Below, piece by piece: positions 1 through 7,321 of a DNA stretch of 64,000 nucleotides. The notes under the pieces are model-generated. The model worked only from the letters and a program-made list of their open reading frames with translations, made no database searches and had not been told where the DNA came from. The position numbers and the translations under genes were made by a program. The stretch's first letter is position 1; each line of letters opens with the position of its first letter. The DNA is taken from the NCBI RefSeq assembly GCF_030813715.1, contig NZ_JAUSUZ010000001.1, positions 248,001 to 312,000 of the forward strand, in the 5' to 3' direction. This DNA comes from Catenuloplanes indicus. GTDB lineage: Bacteria > Actinomycetota > Actinomycetes > Mycobacteriales > Micromonosporaceae.

Positions 1-663
1 CAGGTGTCACGGCGGTCGGCGGGCGATTTCAGTCTTGGCATGAGCCAGCGTCTGGGTCTCGCGGCGGCACTGCTCGGCGACCCGGCTGTGCTGATCCTGG
101 ACGAACCGGTCAACGGACTGGACCCCGACGGGATCATCTGGCTGCGCGGGCTTCTGCGCGCCCTTGCCGCGGAAGGGCGCACCGTGCTGCTGTCCTCGCA
201 TCTGATGAGCGAGATGGCGCAGACCGCGCATGATCTGGTGGTGATCGGGCAGGGCCGCCTGCTGGCCCAGACCACGGTCGCCGACATCGTCTCCCGCGCC
301 GCCGGCGGCGGGGTGCGCCTGCGTACCCCGGACGCGGGCGCCTTCGCTGATGTGCTCCGGGGCCGCGGCTTCACCGTCGGCACGCCGGACGGATCCGGCG
401 TCCCCGGAGACGATCCTGGCTCGCCGACGGGCCACCCCGGCGGGGTCACCCTGCACGTGCGGGCCGGCACCACGGACGAGATCGGCCGTCTCGCCGCCGA
501 ACAGCGCATCACCGTGCTGGAACTCAGCTCCCTTGAGGTCTCTCTCGAAGAGGCCTACCTACAGCTGACCCGGGACCAGGTGCAATACCGCGGCCGCTTC
601 ACCTCCGACATCGAAGCCCCGGCCGGCGGTCGCGTGCCGGAGACAGACGGAGTGCTCTCATGA
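1..663 (+). CDS. ABC transporter ATP-binding protein (5' truncated by window edge)
   Basis: C-terminal 220 residues of an ABC ATPase. The reading frame is open from base 1, so Walker A and the Q-loop lie upstream of the window. The signature region (SLGMSQRLGLA, about residues 11-21), Walker B (AVLILDEP) followed by the D-loop NGLDPDG, and the switch histidine (LLSSHLMSEM) are all present. The C-terminal tail of about 110 residues is typical of exporters of the BcrA/DrrA type. The stop overlaps the start of the permease gene in an ATGA, so the two are translationally coupled and presumably form one exporter. The substrate cannot be read from sequence. Confidence 0.9.
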   Translation, partial: QVSRRSAGDFSLGMSQRLGLAAALLGDPAVLILDEPVNGLDPDGIIWLRGLLRALAAEGRTVLLSSHLMSEMAQTAHDLVVIGQGRLLAQTTVADIVSRAAGGGVRLRTPDAGAFADVLRGRGFTVGTPDGSGVPGDDPGSPTGHPGGVTLHVRAGTTDEIGRLAAEQRITVLELSSLEVSLEEAYLQLTRDQVQYRGRFTSDIEAPAGGRVPETDGVLS

Positions 664-1496
664 CGCCGGCCGACTCGCCCGCCGGCCTGATCGACGACCG
701 GCTCGCACACGTCCGGCCGACCCGCCGGCGGCAACTGCGTAACGCCGTGGCAGCCGAATGGGTCAAAGCGCGCTCGGTTCCCTCCACCTGGACCGCCCTC
801 GGCACGTTCACCGTCATCATGCTCGCCCTTTCCCTCGTCATTCCGCTGACGCGAGAGGTCGGCGATGCCGCCGCGGCCGCGCAGGCCGGTGCACAACCGG
901 TGGCTCTCGCGCTCAGCGGTGTATTCATGGGCCAGGTCGCACTGGCTCTCTGGGGAGCCTTGCTGGTCACGGGCGAGTTCTCGTCACGGTCGATCACCAC
1001 ATCGACGCTCGCGGTACCCCAGCGCCAGGTGTTGCTCGGCGCCAAGGCGGTGCTCCTGGTGGTCATGACGGCCCCGCTGGCGCTGCTGATCACCGCGGCC
1101 GCCACGGCCCTCGGCCTGGCCGCGCTCGACTCCCGCAACGTGCCCGTCGACGCGGGCGATCCCGCCGTGGTCCGTGCCGTATGCGGCGGCGCCGTCTACC
1201 TGACGCTGGTGGCGGTGCTCGGTCTCGCGGCAGGAGCTGTGCTGCGCTCCACCGCCGCCGCTGTCGTCTGCCTCACCGGAGTGCTGTTCCTGCTGCCCGT
1301 CCTGATCGGGCTCCTGCCCGCCTCGATCGCCGACACGGTCAGTCCCTGGCTCCCGAGTCAGGCCGGGCAGGCGGCGATTCAGCTGGCCACTCCGGCCGGA
1401 TACCTGGAACCTCTGTCCGGTGTGCTGGTCCTGTTCGCCTACACGCTGGCAGCGCTCGCCACCGGCATGTACCGCGTGGTCAAGCGCGACGTCTAG
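660..1496 (+). CDS. ABC-2 type membrane permease
   Basis: 278-residue integral membrane protein with about six hydrophobic segments after a charged cytoplasmic N-terminus of roughly 45 residues. The stretch VTGEFSSRSITTSTLAVPQR after the second helix is the usual ABC-2 permease loop (GE-x-R-S-x-T). It is the membrane partner of the preceding ATPase, whose stop codon it overlaps by 4 bp. The family moves drugs, lipids or peptides outward; no substrate is inferred here. A strong hairpin follows the stop. Confidence 0.85.
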   Translation: MTPADSPAGLIDDRLAHVRPTRRRQLRNAVAAEWVKARSVPSTWTALGTFTVIMLALSLVIPLTREVGDAAAAAQAGAQPVALALSGVFMGQVALALWGALLVTGEFSSRSITTSTLAVPQRQVLLGAKAVLLVVMTAPLALLITAAATALGLAALDSRNVPVDAGDPAVVRAVCGGAVYLTLVAVLGLAAGAVLRSTAAAVVCLTGVLFLLPVLIGLLPASIADTVSPWLPSQAGQAAIQLATPAGYLEPLSGVLVLFAYTLAALATGMYRVVKRDV

Positions 1497-1531
1497 CACG
1501 CGCTGGGCGCTGCCGGCCGTGCGGGAGGGGT

Positions 1532-1559
1532 GGATGGCGATCCGGTGGGATCGCCATCC
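1532..1559. terminator. Bidirectional hairpin terminator
   Basis: Perfect 12-bp stem (GGATGGCGATCC pairing with GGATCGCCATCC) around a GGTG tetraloop, placed between the convergent permease and metalloprotease genes. No T-tract follows, as is common in high-GC actinobacteria. Confidence 0.75.
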
Positions 1560-1568
1560 GTACGCGCG

Positions 1569-2960
1569 TCAGATCGTGGGTGGGCGGGTCCAGAGGCGGT
1601 TGTCGGAGGTGGCGCAGAAGAGGCTGCCGGCGACCGCGTCCATCGCGACCACGTTGTTCGCGTGCCCGATGTCGGTCCACGGCGTGTCCCACGGGTTCGG
1701 GTCGCGCATCCACAGGTTGCCGTCGCTGGTCGCGCAGAACAGCGTGGCGGTGAGCCCGGCCAGCCCGACCACGTTGTCGGCGTGGCCGATGTCGGCCCAG
1801 CCGACCTCCCACGGCACCGGATCACGCATCCACAGCCGGTTGTCGCGCGTGGTGCAGTAGAGCTTGCCGTTGAGGCCGGCCATCGCGGTCACGTCGTTGG
1901 CGTGGCCGATGTCGGTCCACGGCGTGTCCCACGGGAACGCATCGCGCATCCACAGCCGGTTGTCGCCGGTCGCGCAGAACAGCATGCCGTTCAGGCCGGC
2001 CATCGCGACCACGTTGTTCGCGTGCCCGATCGCCACCCAGTCGACCTCCCACGCGATCGGGTCGCGCATCCACAGCTGATTGTCGCGCGTGGTGCAGTAG
2101 AGCTTGCCGTTGAGACCGGCCATCGCGGTCACGTCGTTGGCATGGCCGATCTCCCGCCATGGCGGCTCGTAGAGCGAGGTGACGGCCGCGAGGTCGTCGT
2201 CGGTCAGCGACCGGAGCTCGAAGTTCGGCCGGACGGTCGGGAACATCACCGCGCCGGGGACGCTGGAGTGGGCCAGGCCGAGCAGGTGGCCGATCTCGTG
2301 CAGGGCCACGGTCTCCACGTCGAACGCGCCGGACTGCGCGCCGACCGACCAGGTGTGCTCGGAGTCGTCGAAGTGCAGCGGTTTCGGCAGCGTGTTCGTC
2401 ACGACCGAGCAGCCGGGCGGGAAGTCGGCGTGGGCGAGCGTGCCGCCGACCATGCTCAGGTCGGGGTCGGCCGCGGGCCGCCAGCCGATCCGGATGTCCG
2501 GGTTCTGGCCCGCGGACACCTCGGCGAACGTGAGCGGGGCCGCGGCGGCCCAGGTGGCGAACGCGGCACGGACCGCGTCGATCTCCGCGGCGCCGGTGAT
2601 GTCGGCGGTGCCGGAGTCGAACGTGTACGTGAGCGTCCGCCGGTCCCACGCGCAGGTGGTCGCGAACGCCACGCCGTTGCTCATGTCCGGCAGCGCGCAC
2701 CGGGCCTTGGTCATCTCCTCGCGGGTGGCGTCGTCGAACGCGCCGGTCGCGGTCAGACCGAGCCGCTCCTGGAACTTGTTGAGCGCCTCGGACGTACCCG
2801 CGTCGAGCTGGTCCGGGGTGTAGTCGGCACGCCGCAGGTAGCCGAACGAGCGCAGGTAGCGCTGCACCTCGGCCAGGCCGGTGGCGCTCTCCCCGGCCTT
2901 GATCGTGGGTACCTGGGCGATGGTGTCGAGGTCGAGTCTCCTTGTTCGCGGAGCGGTCAT
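1569..2960 (-). CDS. Matrixin-like (M10-type) zinc metalloprotease with C-terminal five-repeat propeller-like domain
   Basis: 463 residues from the ATG at 2960, chosen for the AAGGAGA ribosome site just upstream. Order: peptidoglycan-binding-like domain (about 25-85); ARCALPD (87-92), matching the matrixin cysteine switch; catalytic domain with the zinc motif HEIGHLLGLAH (221-231) and a Met-turn near M239; then five near-identical 40-residue repeats from about 269 to the end (IGHAN..V.AMAGLNG.L.C.T.DN.LWMRD). The repeats look like tachylectin-2/tectonin-type propeller blades. No signal peptide or membrane segment is visible at this start, so how it leaves the cell is unclear. It overlaps a small upstream ORF by ATGA. 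Confidence 0.85.
   Translation of the reverse strand: MTAPRTRRLDLDTIAQVPTIKAGESATGLAEVQRYLRSFGYLRRADYTPDQLDAGTSEALNKFQERLGLTATGAFDDATREEMTKARCALPDMSNGVAFATTCAWDRRTLTYTFDSGTADITGAAEIDAVRAAFATWAAAAPLTFAEVSAGQNPDIRIGWRPAADPDLSMVGGTLAHADFPPGCSVVTNTLPKPLHFDDSEHTWSVGAQSGAFDVETVALHEIGHLLGLAHSSVPGAVMFPTVRPNFELRSLTDDDLAAVTSLYEPPWREIGHANDVTAMAGLNGKLYCTTRDNQLWMRDPIAWEVDWVAIGHANNVVAMAGLNGMLFCATGDNRLWMRDAFPWDTPWTDIGHANDVTAMAGLNGKLYCTTRDNRLWMRDPVPWEVGWADIGHADNVVGLAGLTATLFCATSDGNLWMRDPNPWDTPWTDIGHANNVVAMDAVAGSLFCATSDNRLWTRPPTI
1590..2160 (-). repeat. Five tandem 120-bp coding repeats
   Basis: The 3' third of the metalloprotease gene contains five in-frame 120-bp units, each encoding a 40-residue IGHAN...WMRD module. 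Whole stretches are nearly identical two units apart, for example those starting near 1660 and 1900. This points to recent duplication or gene conversion and to a closed repeat fold such as a five-bladed propeller. Confidence 0.9.
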
Positions 2961-3103
2961 GGCGAGTCTCCTTGGTCGCGTACACCGTCCCAGGTGGACG
3001 TGGCGGAGTCGGCGCCCTGCGCGGGCACCGGCACGGTGCCGTCCGGCGCCTCCAGACTCGTACCGTCGACGTGGATTTTGATCATGTCGGCACCGCCGGG
3101 CAT
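2957..3103 (-). CDS. Small ORF translationally coupled to the metalloprotease
   Basis: 48 codons from the ATG at 3103 (or 42 from the ATG at 3085), ending in a TGA that overlaps the metalloprotease ATG (ATGA). The product begins MIKIHVDGTSLEAPDG from the inner start. It is acidic, has no signal peptide and has GC-rich third positions throughout. The exact overlap with a downstream start and the clean codon use suggest a real peptide. A cognate inhibitor or propeptide-like partner of the protease is possible but unproven; the family is not recognised. Confidence 0.5.
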   Translation of the reverse strand: MPGGADMIKIHVDGTSLEAPDGTVPVPAQGADSATSTWDGVRDQGDSP

Positions 3104-3122
3104 CTGCGAGAACTGCCCTCAG

Positions 3123-3138
3123 TGTGACCTGGATCACT
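3123..3138. promoter_or_regulatory. CRP-like site
   Basis: TGTGA-CCTGGA-TCACT fits the CRP/FNR family consensus TGTGA-N6-TCACA with one mismatch. It lies in the divergent region between the small ORF/metalloprotease and the secreted beta-helix gene, 73 bp before the latter's ATG. Confidence 0.45.
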
Positions 3139-3193
3139 GTGTCCTGGGATCGGCTGATCGTGCGTGCGTGGCCGCCGATCAGGCCCCGTATGC

Positions 3194-3210
3194 CACGATC
3201 AGTGATCGTG
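3194..3210. promoter_or_regulatory. Perfect 17-nt inverted repeat abutting a start codon
   Basis: CACGATCA-G-TGATCGTG ends one base before the ATG at 3211. It could be an operator or, in the mRNA, a hairpin occupying the place of the ribosome binding site; no Shine-Dalgarno sequence is visible between it and the start. Confidence 0.5.
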
Positions 3211-4365
3211 ATGGATATACAGCGGTTGATGATCCGGCCCCTGCTCGTGTGTGCGGCGGTCGCGGTCGCCACGGTCATCCCCGGGGCCGCGCACGCGGAC
3301 GTGGCCGTGCAGACCATTTATGTCAATGCCACCGGTACGGACACCGCAACCGGTACGAGCCCGGCGACCGCGGTCCGCACGCTGGCCCGGGTGGAGCAAC
3401 TGGTCGCGGCCGGGCCCGCCGACCAGGACGTGGAGGTGCGCATCCACGCCGGGACGTACGTCACCGGCGGCGTCACCTGGGACACCTACCGGCCGGGGCG
3501 GACGATCTCGTTCATGCCGGACGACTACACCGTGGGCGAGGGCCGGGACGGCATCGCCGCGCTGCCGGTCTTCGAGAACGCGCGCTCGTCCTCCGGCCGC
3601 TACCTGCCCGGCTACTGGTTCTACGCGTGCCTGCCGTCCGACGGGCGCCCGCTGACCGACGGCGGGCCCGGCGGCCTGCGCTTCTACTACCTGCAGATCC
3701 AGCGGTACGCCAGCGGCGGTCTCTCGCTGGACGGCTCCGCCGGCCCGTGCGGCGGCGCCTACCAGCCGTCGTCCGGGCCCGGGCAGCCGTCCGCGCGCGG
3801 GCTGGACGGCAACACCGTGTTCGGGATGGTGTTCACCGACCTCGGCAACGCGTACACCGGTGGCGGGTGCGCCGACGAGGACTTCCCGCGCTGCGGGTAC
3901 GGCGGTGTGGTGCTGACCGAGTCGTCCGCGAACCGAATCGAGAACAATCACTTCGTGGACCTGCGCAACACCGAGGCGAGCTTCGTGCACGGCATCTACA
4001 TCACGCACAAGAGCTGGTCGAACCGGTTCGCGGCCAACCGGGTGACCGGCGTGAGCAGCGATCCGGTCAAGGTGCGCGACGCCAGCAACTTCAACACGTT
4101 CGAGAACAACGTGTTCGGGGCGAACTCGTGGCCGCGCAGCACCACGCCGGGCGTGCACTACCTGGAGGAGGTCGGCGCGTCGGAGTGCTCCTCGTACCAC
4201 AACCGGTTCGCCTACAACGACCTCGGTACGTACCTCACCGGCAGCACCGCGAACCTGCCGGTCTGGTACCTGAGCCCGGAGGGCGCGACCTGGCCCGGGC
4301 CGTCCGGCTGCCCCGCGCTGCCGTCCGGCGAGACACGCCTGATCACGGCCGGCAACACGTACTAG
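3211..4365 (+). CDS. Secreted right-handed beta-helix protein (pectate-lyase-like fold)
   Basis: 384 residues with a Sec signal peptide (MDIQRLMIRP then a hydrophobic core, likely cleaved after GAAHA near residue 23). The mature protein starts with TIYVNATGTD, typical of parallel beta-helix proteins, and has repeated N-rich rungs (NRIENNHF, NRFAANRV, NTFENNVFG) in the second half. Polysaccharide lyases and other glycan-active enzymes use this fold, but no family-specific catalytic set was identified. A longer start at 3124 is possible in frame, but the signal peptide supports 3211. The gene lies among other secreted glycan enzymes. Confidence 0.75.
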   Translation: MDIQRLMIRPLLVCAAVAVATVIPGAAHADVAVQTIYVNATGTDTATGTSPATAVRTLARVEQLVAAGPADQDVEVRIHAGTYVTGGVTWDTYRPGRTISFMPDDYTVGEGRDGIAALPVFENARSSSGRYLPGYWFYACLPSDGRPLTDGGPGGLRFYYLQIQRYASGGLSLDGSAGPCGGAYQPSSGPGQPSARGLDGNTVFGMVFTDLGNAYTGGGCADEDFPRCGYGGVVLTESSANRIENNHFVDLRNTEASFVHGIYITHKSWSNRFAANRVTGVSSDPVKVRDASNFNTFENNVFGANSWPRSTTPGVHYLEEVGASECSSYHNRFAYNDLGTYLTGSTANLPVWYLSPEGATWPGPSGCPALPSGETRLITAGNTY

Positions 4366-4372
4366 ACAGAGC

Positions 4373-4399
4373 GCCGGCCCCCGGTGACCGGGGGCCGGC
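4373..4399. terminator. Bidirectional hairpin terminator
   Basis: Perfect 12-bp GC stem (GCCGGCCCCCGG with CCGGGGGCCGGC) and a TGA loop, between the convergent beta-helix and LPMO genes. Confidence 0.85.
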
Positions 4400-4416
4400 G
4401 GGACTGTGTGGTGCTA

Positions 4417-5079
4417 TCAGCCGAACGTGATGTCACTGCACCACATGTAGGCCTGGTCGGAGTGCGACGCCTGCCAGATGACGAACAGGATGTGGTTGCC
4501 GGTGTAGCCGGACGTGTTCACGTTGAACCGGATGTCCGTGGCCGGCGCGTACCGGCCGGTCTGCGTGATGAAGTCCAGGTGGCCCCAGCCGAGCGCCTGC
4601 GTGGCCGGGTTGTAGCTGTTCTTGCTCACGTAGACCCGGAAGTAGTCGGCACCGTGACTTGCCTGGTCGTACAGGTGAACGGTGAAGTTGTTCGAGACCC
4701 TGGTGCTCTTCCACGCACCGGGCTGGTTGAGGCTGTTGTTGCGGGTCAGGCCGTTGCTGCACAGCTGGCCGTCGGGCGTGCGGGCCTGGAACTGCCCGCC
4801 GAGACCGTCCCGCAGCGCGCTCATCCAGTTCCACATGGTGTCCGAGTTGGCCTGCCACGCCTGCCAGCACATCGGGTCCTGCTGCTGCATGGCCGGGTTC
4901 ATGTGGTCCGCGCCCCACGTCTTCCAGCACTGGTAGGCGCGGGAGGCGGGGTCGACGATGTTGCCGTGTGCCTGCGCGGGGGCCGCCCACGGCAGCAGGC
5001 CGGCCATCGCGGTGAGCAGCAGGACGAGCGCCCTCAGGGCTGGACGCTTGCCGGACTGTCCGGACTTAGGGGTACGCAT
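4417..5079 (-). CDS. AA10 lytic polysaccharide monooxygenase
   Basis: 220 residues. The signal peptide ends PAQA, so the mature protein begins with H38 (HGNIVDPASRAYQC), the N-terminal copper ligand of LPMOs. The second ligand of the histidine brace is H142 in QASHGADYFRVYVSK. Length and the conserved Trp/Cys pattern match single-domain AA10 enzymes, which oxidatively cut chitin or cellulose outside the cell. No carbohydrate-binding module follows. A CebR-type palindrome 35 bp upstream of the start suggests cellobiose-type induction. Cellulose versus chitin specificity cannot be settled by eye. Confidence 0.92.
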   Translation of the reverse strand: MRTPKSGQSGKRPALRALVLLLTAMAGLLPWAAPAQAHGNIVDPASRAYQCWKTWGADHMNPAMQQQDPMCWQAWQANSDTMWNWMSALRDGLGGQFQARTPDGQLCSNGLTRNNSLNQPGAWKSTRVSNNFTVHLYDQASHGADYFRVYVSKNSYNPATQALGWGHLDFITQTGRYAPATDIRFNVNTSGYTGNHILFVIWQASHSDQAYMWCSDITFG

Positions 5080-5114
5080 GGCGCATCCTCCATTCTTCGG
5101 CGCAGATGTCGCAT

Positions 5115-5128
5115 TGGGAGCGCTTCCA
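5115..5128. promoter_or_regulatory. CebR/LacI-type operator upstream of the LPMO
   Basis: TGGGAGCGCTTCCA differs by one base from the palindrome TGGGAGCGCTCCCA bound by CebR, the cellobiose-responsive LacI repressor of Streptomyces cellulase genes. It lies 36-49 bp upstream of the LPMO start. Confidence 0.7.
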
Positions 5129-5244
5129 CAGCGTTACATCCACATCCATGGATGTCAAATGGGACGCATGCAGTGGAGATCAGTGCCGGAAGGATCACGC
5201 CGGGGCAGCGTGGCCGCGCCGGTCCGCGCGGCCACCGGCCTCCG

Positions 5245-5976
5245 CTACAGGTGACGGCGGAAGAAACGCAGGTTGCTGTCCAGCTCGTACTCGGGGAGTA
5301 CCGCGGCGTGCGGGCCCGGGTTCGCGTGCAGTGACTTCTCCGCCGAACCGAGCGCGTCGAACAGCGCCAGACCCTGCTCCCGCGGCACCCGCTCGTCGTC
5401 CCACTGCAGCAGGAACTCCACCGGCACGGTGATCCGTGCGGCCGCGTCCGCGGACGCGAGCGCGCTGCCGAGACCGAGCACGGCCGCGCGGATCCGCGGC
5501 TCGGCCGCGACGAACGGCACACCGAGTCCGCAGCCCAGTGACACACCCCAGTAGCCGGCCGGTCCCGCGGCAACGTGGCCGCCGGACTGCAGCGCGTCGA
5601 GCACGCTCCGCCACTCCGGCACGGTACGCCGCGCGACCAGCGCCTGGAACGTGGCGATCAGCGGCGCGACCGGCTCACCTGCCTCCACGCGGGCCTGGTT
5701 CTCGGTGGCGATGCGGTCGAACTCCGGGTCCGTGGGCCGGTCACCGTGGCCCGGCACGTCGACGGCGGCGACCGCGAAGCCGCCGCCGGTGACGAACCGG
5801 TGCGCGCGAGCCAGCATGGCCGGTGCCTTCTTGTGCTGGCCACCGCCGTGCCCGAGCAGGATCAGCGGGCGCGGGCCGGTCGCGCCGGCCGGCGTCCACA
5901 GCACGCCGGGCAGGTCGTCGAGGGAGAAGAGCCGTTCATGGACGCCGTCGGCCGACGTCTCGGAGAGGAAACGCAT
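5245..5976 (-). CDS. Alpha/beta hydrolase (dienelactone-hydrolase-like)
   Basis: 243 residues. Features of the fold: LILLGHGGGQHK (oxyanion region), VAAVDVPGHGDRP, nucleophile elbow YWGVSLGCGLG (G-V-S-L-G), an acid in the LLQWDDERVPREQG segment and a late histidine in NPGPHAAV. These form a plausible Ser-Asp-His triad. Such cytoplasmic hydrolases act on small esters or acyl groups; substrate unknown. It stands alone, convergent with nothing and divergent from the type-VII-like operon. Confidence 0.8.
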   Translation of the reverse strand: MRFLSETSADGVHERLFSLDDLPGVLWTPAGATGPRPLILLGHGGGQHKKAPAMLARAHRFVTGGGFAVAAVDVPGHGDRPTDPEFDRIATENQARVEAGEPVAPLIATFQALVARRTVPEWRSVLDALQSGGHVAAGPAGYWGVSLGCGLGVPFVAAEPRIRAAVLGLGSALASADAAARITVPVEFLLQWDDERVPREQGLALFDALGSAEKSLHANPGPHAAVLPEYELDSNLRFFRRHL

Positions 5977-6268
5977 GACTGCCTTTCGCGCAGTACGCGG
6001 GTGTCTCCCTCAGGCCATGCGGGGGAGGGAGGCCCGGATCGTCACAGCGTTGATCGGTCTCACCCCCTCCGGTCGGTACGAGTCGCACGGCGGGCGGAAA
6101 ACTAGCACGGGTACGCCGTACCGCCGAAACGGTTTTCGGGTTTTCGGTGACACCCGTCACAACGCTGCCCGTTTCCTGTCCTGCCGTACCCGAACGCGCA
6201 GCTCGGCGCTGGCACGCCTGACCTACCGTCACCGCGCACACGAACGAACAAGATCAGCGAGGTGCGGC
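5977..6268. other. Divergent intergenic region without a gene
   Basis: About 290 bp between the hydrolase and the type-VII-like operon. No coding signal was found. It holds a small inverted repeat GTGAC-ACCC-GTCAC (6147-6160) and two tandem GGTTTTCGG-like words (6131-6147), which may mark the operon promoter. No function is demonstrated. Confidence 0.4.
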
Positions 6269-6610
6269 GTGGACACCGGAGCGATGGTGGAACGTGCCCG
6301 GCGGGTGCGGGAGGCGGTGGCGACCGCCGCGGTGGAGGTGACCAGCGCCGACCACGAGGTCACCGTGGTCGCCGGCCCGAACGGCGTGGTCCGCGACCTG
6401 CGCCTGACCTCGCGCGCGTTCCGCCTGACCGGCGCGGAACTGGGCGAGCTCGTGGTCCGCACGATCGCGGCCGCGCACGCGCGGATGGCCGTGGAACTGC
6501 GCGAGACCCTCACCGACCTGGTGGGCGAACGCGGGCCCGGCGTACCGGACCCGCTGGCGCCGTTGCCCAGCCCGGCCGCGATGCGCGCGGAGATGGATGG
6601 CCCGCGGTGA
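6269..6610 (+). CDS. YbaB/EbfC-family protein, first gene of the type-VII-like operon
   Basis: 113 residues from the GTG at 6269, preceded by GCGAGG. The pattern REAVATAAVEVTSADHEVTVVAGPNGVVRDLRLTSRAF matches actinobacterial YbaB/EbfC-like proteins, small helix-sheet-helix dimers often found beside WXG100 genes. In E. coli YbaB binds DNA, but the role of the secretion-linked versions is unknown. The stop overlaps the next gene's GTG (GTGA). An ATG at 6284 is an alternative start. Confidence 0.7.
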   Translation: MDTGAMVERARRVREAVATAAVEVTSADHEVTVVAGPNGVVRDLRLTSRAFRLTGAELGELVVRTIAAAHARMAVELRETLTDLVGERGPGVPDPLAPLPSPAAMRAEMDGPR

Positions 6611-6999
6611 CCACGATGCCTGATCCGGCGCAGGTGCTGGACATGGTCGACCGCCTGCGGCGGCAGAACCAGCAGATGATCGACCGGTACGAGGAGTTCG
6701 TCGCGCATTCCGGCGAGCTGACCGGCGAGGGCTGGTCACTGGACGGCACGGTCCGGGTGCGGATCACCCCGGACGGCGCGGTCGAGACCGTGGACATCCC
6801 GGACGCCGCGCTCCGCCACGGTGCGCACCTGGCCGAGATGATCCTGACCGCGATCCGCGAGGCGCAGGCGGACCGCGCACTGAAGATGACCGCGCTCGGC
6901 GAGTCGCTCGGCACCGGCCGGGTGTGGGCCCTGGTCGACGAGGCGATCCCGGAGCACACCCGCGAACGGATCGAGGAGAGGGAGGACCGCCGTGGGTGA
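6607..6999 (+). CDS. YbaB/EbfC-family protein, second copy
   Basis: 130 residues, starting GTG within the stop of the previous gene (GTGA). An N-terminal helix (VLDMVDRLRRQNQQMIDRYEEF) precedes a beta region, DGTVRVRITPDGAVETVDIPDAAL, which resembles the central sheet of YbaB/EbfC. A pair of YbaB-like genes ahead of WXG100-type genes is a common actinobacterial layout. It overlaps the next gene by 8 bp. Confidence 0.65.
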   Translation: MTTMPDPAQVLDMVDRLRRQNQQMIDRYEEFVAHSGELTGEGWSLDGTVRVRITPDGAVETVDIPDAALRHGAHLAEMILTAIREAQADRALKMTALGESLGTGRVWALVDEAIPEHTRERIEEREDRRG

Positions 7000-7318
7000 C
7001 GGCATCTACGTCCCGACCGACAAGCTGACCAGCACCGCACAGGTCTTCGAGGCCCTGTCGACGAGCGCCGGCCAGGTCCACGCCGCGCTGCAGGACGCGC
7101 ACCCGGACCCGGTGCTGTGGGGCCTGCTCGGCCAGCTGCTGAAGCCGATGTACGAGTCGAAGGCGGTGGAGGCCGACCGGCACATCGGCAAGATCGCGGA
7201 GGCGCTCAGCTCCCAGGGCAAGGCGATCCAGGCCACCGCCGACAACCACCGGGACCTGGACGAGGCGACCGCGGCCGCGTTCCAGCGCTTCCTGGACAAG
7301 CTCGCCGGAGGTAACTGA
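6992..7318 (+). CDS. EspC/WXG100-like small helical protein
   Basis: 108 residues starting GTG with GGAGGACC upstream. Predicted helix-turn-helix: DKLTSTAQVFEALSTSAGQVHAAL, a turn with LWGLLGQLL, then a second long helix ending in DEATAAAFQRFLDKLAGGN. This matches type-VII secretion targets of the EspC/DUF2580 kind in size and helix pattern, though the classical W-x-G is present only as W-G-L. It probably forms a complex with the next product. Confidence 0.6.
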   Translation: MGDGIYVPTDKLTSTAQVFEALSTSAGQVHAALQDAHPDPVLWGLLGQLLKPMYESKAVEADRHIGKIAEALSSQGKAIQATADNHRDLDEATAAAFQRFLDKLAGGN

Positions 7319-7321
7319 ACC

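Noticed and set aside
1530-4430. A 966-codon open frame on the plus strand across the metalloprotease and beta-helix genes
   Set aside because: Arg/Gly/His/Pro-rich product with no domain, antisense or out of frame to well-supported genes; a GC-rich shadow.
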